From Leucobacter chromiisoli (GTDB taxonomy: Bacteria > Actinomycetota > Actinomycetes > Actinomycetales > Microbacteriaceae), in assembly GCF_016522505.1 (NCBI RefSeq), contig NZ_JAEHOH010000012.1, positions 1 through 64,000 of the forward strand: 64,000 nt of DNA, given 5' to 3'. Below are positions 61,624-64,000 of this stretch, one piece after another. Both the position numbers and the translations under genes were made by a program. The notes under the pieces are model-generated. The model worked only from the letters and a program-made list of their open reading frames with translations. It searched no databases and was not told where the DNA came from. Every line of letters begins with the position of its first letter. The first letter of the stretch is position 1.

Positions 61624-62525
61624 CGGCCGCGTTCGAGGTGATCCGCGACGTCGAGTACCGCGCCGGCGACGAGGCGCATGCCGGGCAGCGCTTCGACCTG
61701 TTCCGGCCGACCGCGCCCCGGCTCCCGGGGGCCTTCCTCTACCTCCACGGCGGCGGCTGGCGATACGGCGACAAGTCCACGAGCGAGCGGATCCCCGCCG
61801 CGCTCGCGAGCGCCGGGATCACCACTCTGAACGCGAACTACACCCTCACGACCGAGCATCCCTACCCCCGCAACGTCGACGACGTCCTCGCGCTGATCGC
61901 GTACGTGGGGGATCGCTCCTCCGAGCTCGGCCTCGACGCCGGCTCACCGGTGCTGGGCATCGGGGGATCCTCCGCCGGCGGGCACCTCGCGTCGCTCGCC
62001 GTGACGAAGGGCCTCGCCGAGGGCCGGCTCGCCGCGCTCCCCGGCGCCGTCGTCTCCTGGTACGCACCGCTCGACCCCGCCTCGCGCTACCTGAAGCACC
62101 GCTATCCCGACGCGCCCCGGCCCGGCGGCTTCTGGGACCGGGGCGGCGCCGAGCCGCCCGAGCCGCGCGACCCGTTCGTGCCGTTCATCGGCACCGCCGA
62201 TCTCGGCTCGGTGACGCTGCGCGAGGCACTCGACGGCGACCCGCGCCTCCACCTCGCGGATCTCGCCCCCGAGCGTCTCCCGCCCTTCCTCCTCCTGGTC
62301 GGAACGGACGACTCCGAGGAGATCCGCTACTCCCAGCGCACCTGGCACGCCGCCCTCCGCTCCATCGGCGCCGACTCGACGCTGCTCGAGGTCGCCGGCG
62401 CCGATCACGCCGACCCGCTCTTCTCCTCCCCTCCGCTCATCGGCGCCGCCATCGGCCACCTCGCGGCGGCCTGCGCCGCCGCCGACGGCCGCTCCGGCGG
62501 CTCCGCCCGGCTCCAGACCATCTGA
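61620..62525 (+). CDS. Alpha/beta-hydrolase (HSL/esterase family)
   Basis: A 301-residue alpha/beta-hydrolase of the hormone-sensitive-lipase-like branch. The oxyanion motif is LHGGGW, the nucleophile Ser is in GGSSAGGHLA, an acidic residue lies in LLVGTDDSEE and the His in GADHADPLF. It probably hydrolyses an ester, thioester or amide that results from or precedes the monooxygenase step. The GTG start is coupled by a four-base overlap to the monooxygenase gene. The lipoprotein gene follows after 13 bases, so the cluster is one operon. Confidence 0.85.
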   Translation: MTAAFEVIRDVEYRAGDEAHAGQRFDLFRPTAPRLPGAFLYLHGGGWRYGDKSTSERIPAALASAGITTLNANYTLTTEHPYPRNVDDVLALIAYVGDRSSELGLDAGSPVLGIGGSSAGGHLASLAVTKGLAEGRLAALPGAVVSWYAPLDPASRYLKHRYPDAPRPGGFWDRGGAEPPEPRDPFVPFIGTADLGSVTLREALDGDPRLHLADLAPERLPPFLLLVGTDDSEEIRYSQRTWHAALRSIGADSTLLEVAGADHADPLFSSPPLIGAAIGHLAAACAAADGRSGGSARLQTI

Positions 62526-62538
62526 AAGGACCCACATC

Positions 62539-63570
62539 ATGCACCCCAGGCCGAAGACCTCCCGGCGCCTCGGCGCCATCGCACTGCTGCTCGCCGTTCC
62601 CGCGATGCTGCTCTCGGCGTGCACCTCCGGATCCGCGCTGGAACAGGGCGCGCGCGCCGACGAGGGATCGACGGGAGACGGCGCGTACACGCTGAAGGTC
62701 ACCGACCCGGTCAACAACGGCTGGCTCGCCGTCGCGAAGCGGGACGGCACGCTCGAGGACGCCCTGGAACCGCTCGGGACGACCGTCGAGTGGGTGCCCG
62801 CGAAGGGGGCCGTGTCGGCGAACCTCCCGCTCTTCAGCACCGGCGAGATCCAGGTCAGCGAGGGCGCGTTCACGCCCGTCGTAGGAGCGGCGTCCCAGGA
62901 CGCCCCGATCCGCGTCGGCGCCGTCCTCGGCACCGAGGCGGCCGGCGACGACTCCGGCATCGTCGCGACGGAGGCCAGCGGGGCGTCCGACGTCGCCGAT
63001 CTGGCGGGCAAGTCGATCGCGGTGAACCCGGCGGGCAAGGGCGAGTACATCGTGCTGCTGGCCCTCGAGCGGGCGGGCCTCGCGAAGGACGACGTCGAGC
63101 TGCAGTACCTCCAGCCCGCCGAGGCCCTGTCGGCCTTCACCTCGGGCAAGGTCGACGCCGTCGCCACCTTCGGCGACTTCTTCCGCCAGGCGCAGGAGAC
63201 GGGCACGGTCGTGGCGACCGAGCGGGACATCGACTCGCAGGATCGCGAGATCATCCTGTTCACCGCCGACCTGCTCGCGGATCGCCCGGACATCGCCCAG
63301 GCCGTCGTCGAGGCCGCCGGCCCCGTCGTCGCCGCTCGCTCAGAGCATCCCGAGGACTACGTCAACGTCTTCGACTCGAGCGGCCCGCGAGCACTGGAGG
63401 GCGACGCCCTCGACTGGCAGGTCCGGGTCAACGGGGCGAACCCCGCGACCCTGCGCGTGCCGGACGAGCAGGACCGCGAGCGGCTGCAGTCGATCATCGA
63501 CGTGTTCGCCGCGAACGGCGTGATCCCGGAGGGGGTGACCGCGGATGACCTCGTCGCAGATCTCGGTTGA
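62539..63570 (+). CDS. Lipoprotein substrate-binding protein of a SsuA/TauA-type ABC importer
   Basis: A 343-residue lipoprotein with the lipobox LLSAC (Cys28) and a NMT1/SsuA-like bilobed fold. Signs are LKVTDPVNNGWLAVAKRDGTLEDALEPLG, FSTGEIQVSEGAFTPVVGAASQDAP and the hinge stretch GKSIAVNPAGKGEYIVLLALERAGL. Such proteins bind sulfonates, taurine, or other small anionic or aromatic compounds. Together with the monooxygenase and the cysteine-synthase-like enzyme, an organosulfur ligand is likely. The 3' end overlaps the permease start by 26 bases. Confidence 0.87.
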   Translation: MHPRPKTSRRLGAIALLLAVPAMLLSACTSGSALEQGARADEGSTGDGAYTLKVTDPVNNGWLAVAKRDGTLEDALEPLGTTVEWVPAKGAVSANLPLFSTGEIQVSEGAFTPVVGAASQDAPIRVGAVLGTEAAGDDSGIVATEASGASDVADLAGKSIAVNPAGKGEYIVLLALERAGLAKDDVELQYLQPAEALSAFTSGKVDAVATFGDFFRQAQETGTVVATERDIDSQDREIILFTADLLADRPDIAQAVVEAAGPVVAARSEHPEDYVNVFDSSGPRALEGDALDWQVRVNGANPATLRVPDEQDRERLQSIIDVFAANGVIPEGVTADDLVADLG

Positions 63571-64000
63571 CGTCGAGCGGACCCCCGCGGAGACCTCCGG
63601 CGCCCGCGCGGGCGCACCGGACGACCGCCCGGCTGCGACGGACGCCCGCGCGCTCGGCGGCGACACCGCGCTGCGGGAACCCGCCTATCCGCCGAGGCGC
63701 ACGACGCGTCCCGGCGCGGTGGCGCTGCGCCGCGCCGCCATCCCGGCGGCGATCCTGCTGGCCTGGTGGGCCGTCTCGGGGCTCGGGCTCGTGCCGGTCG
63801 CCGTGCTGCCGACGATCCCCGACGTGCTCCTCGCCGGTTGGGACCTCATCGCCAGCGGTCAGCTCGCCACCTCGCTCGGCGCCTCGCTGCTGCGGGTGAT
63901 CGCCGGCGTGCTGCTCGGGGCCGGGCTCGGGCTGGCGCTCGGGCTCCTCTCGGGGCTCTCGAAGGCGGGCGAGGATCTCGTGGACGGCTCGCTCCAGATC
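63545..64000 (+). CDS. SsuC-type ABC transporter permease, cut by the window end
   Basis: The first 152 codons of a binding-protein-dependent permease of the SsuC/TauC type. A long polar N-terminus (about 60 residues, Ala/Arg/Pro-rich) precedes the first membrane helix (AAIPAAILLAWWAVSGLGLVP as overlapping segments). Then comes the family word LPTIPDVLLAGWDLIASGQL, a short soluble region with SLGASLLRVIAGVLLGAGLGLALGLL in pieces, and the window ends. The ATG at 63545 lies within the lipoprotein gene's end, in another frame, implying translational coupling. The matching ATPase is expected just beyond the window. Confidence 0.8.
   Translation, partial: MTSSQISVDVERTPAETSGARAGAPDDRPAATDARALGGDTALREPAYPPRRTTRPGAVALRRAAIPAAILLAWWAVSGLGLVPVAVLPTIPDVLLAGWDLIASGQLATSLGASLLRVIAGVLLGAGLGLALGLLSGLSKAGEDLVDGSLQI

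Overview
The window is very GC-rich, densely coded chromosomal DNA from a high-GC Gram-positive bacterium. The gene set (AdnAB recombination nuclease, Lsr2, DUF3107, DUF3117, DUF2342 metalloprotease, TatB, succinylase-branch DapD/DapE/DapC) is actinobacterial. I lean to Microbacteriaceae, with a Leucobacter-like organism my best guess; this is recognition of gene style, not a measured assignment.

Layout. 1-91: 5' end of an IS481-type transposase gene running off the left edge. 136-22883: a conserved block in an order I recall from the Mycobacterium tuberculosis Rv3193c-Rv3211 region: UPF0182 membrane protein, PDZ/Lon-like protease, DUF2342 metalloprotease, a ThiF/cyclodehydratase-like protein, UvrD2-like helicase, NudC-like Nudix enzyme, a degenerate kinase-fold protein, AdnB, AdnA, DUF3107, an RlmC-like methyltransferase, a ferritin-fold protein, RhlE-like helicase and a PHP phosphatase. 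22940-25765: aminopeptidase P, an AT-richer intergenic stretch, Lsr2 and a small membrane protein. 25840-38543: a second block resembling mycobacterial Rv1177-Rv1232: MgtE-N/CBS, DUF1003, Mrp, a PAS-GGDEF-EAL protein, TatB, O-methyltransferase, DUF3117, DapE, DapD, a DUF559 protein bracketed by hairpins, citrate synthase, DapC and ferredoxin. 38741-51065: GH65 phosphorylase with beta-phosphoglucomutase, prepilin peptidase, argCJB, a VOC protein and pheST.

51138-64000 looks accessory. It holds an amino-acid ABC transporter fused into one polypeptide and divergent from a GntR regulator plus a DUF1989 enzyme. A copper/DyP-peroxidase cassette follows. Last comes a likely organosulfur-scavenging cluster (cysteine-synthase-like enzyme, flavin monooxygenase, hydrolase, lipoprotein binding protein, permease) that runs off the right edge.

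Working together: dapC, dapD and dapE with a ferredoxin and gltA supply lysine, peptidoglycan precursors and TCA carbon. AdnAB and UvrD2 act in DNA break processing and repair. GH65 and beta-PGM recover phosphorylated glucose from a disaccharide. The GntR/DUF1989/fused-ABC set looks like uptake and breakdown of one nitrogenous substrate.

Two patterns run through the window. Many starts have a TANNNT-like box exactly six bases upstream and no usable Shine-Dalgarno, which predicts leaderless mRNAs. Several genes carry short tandem duplications at their 3' ends. I found no rRNA, tRNA or CRISPR array.
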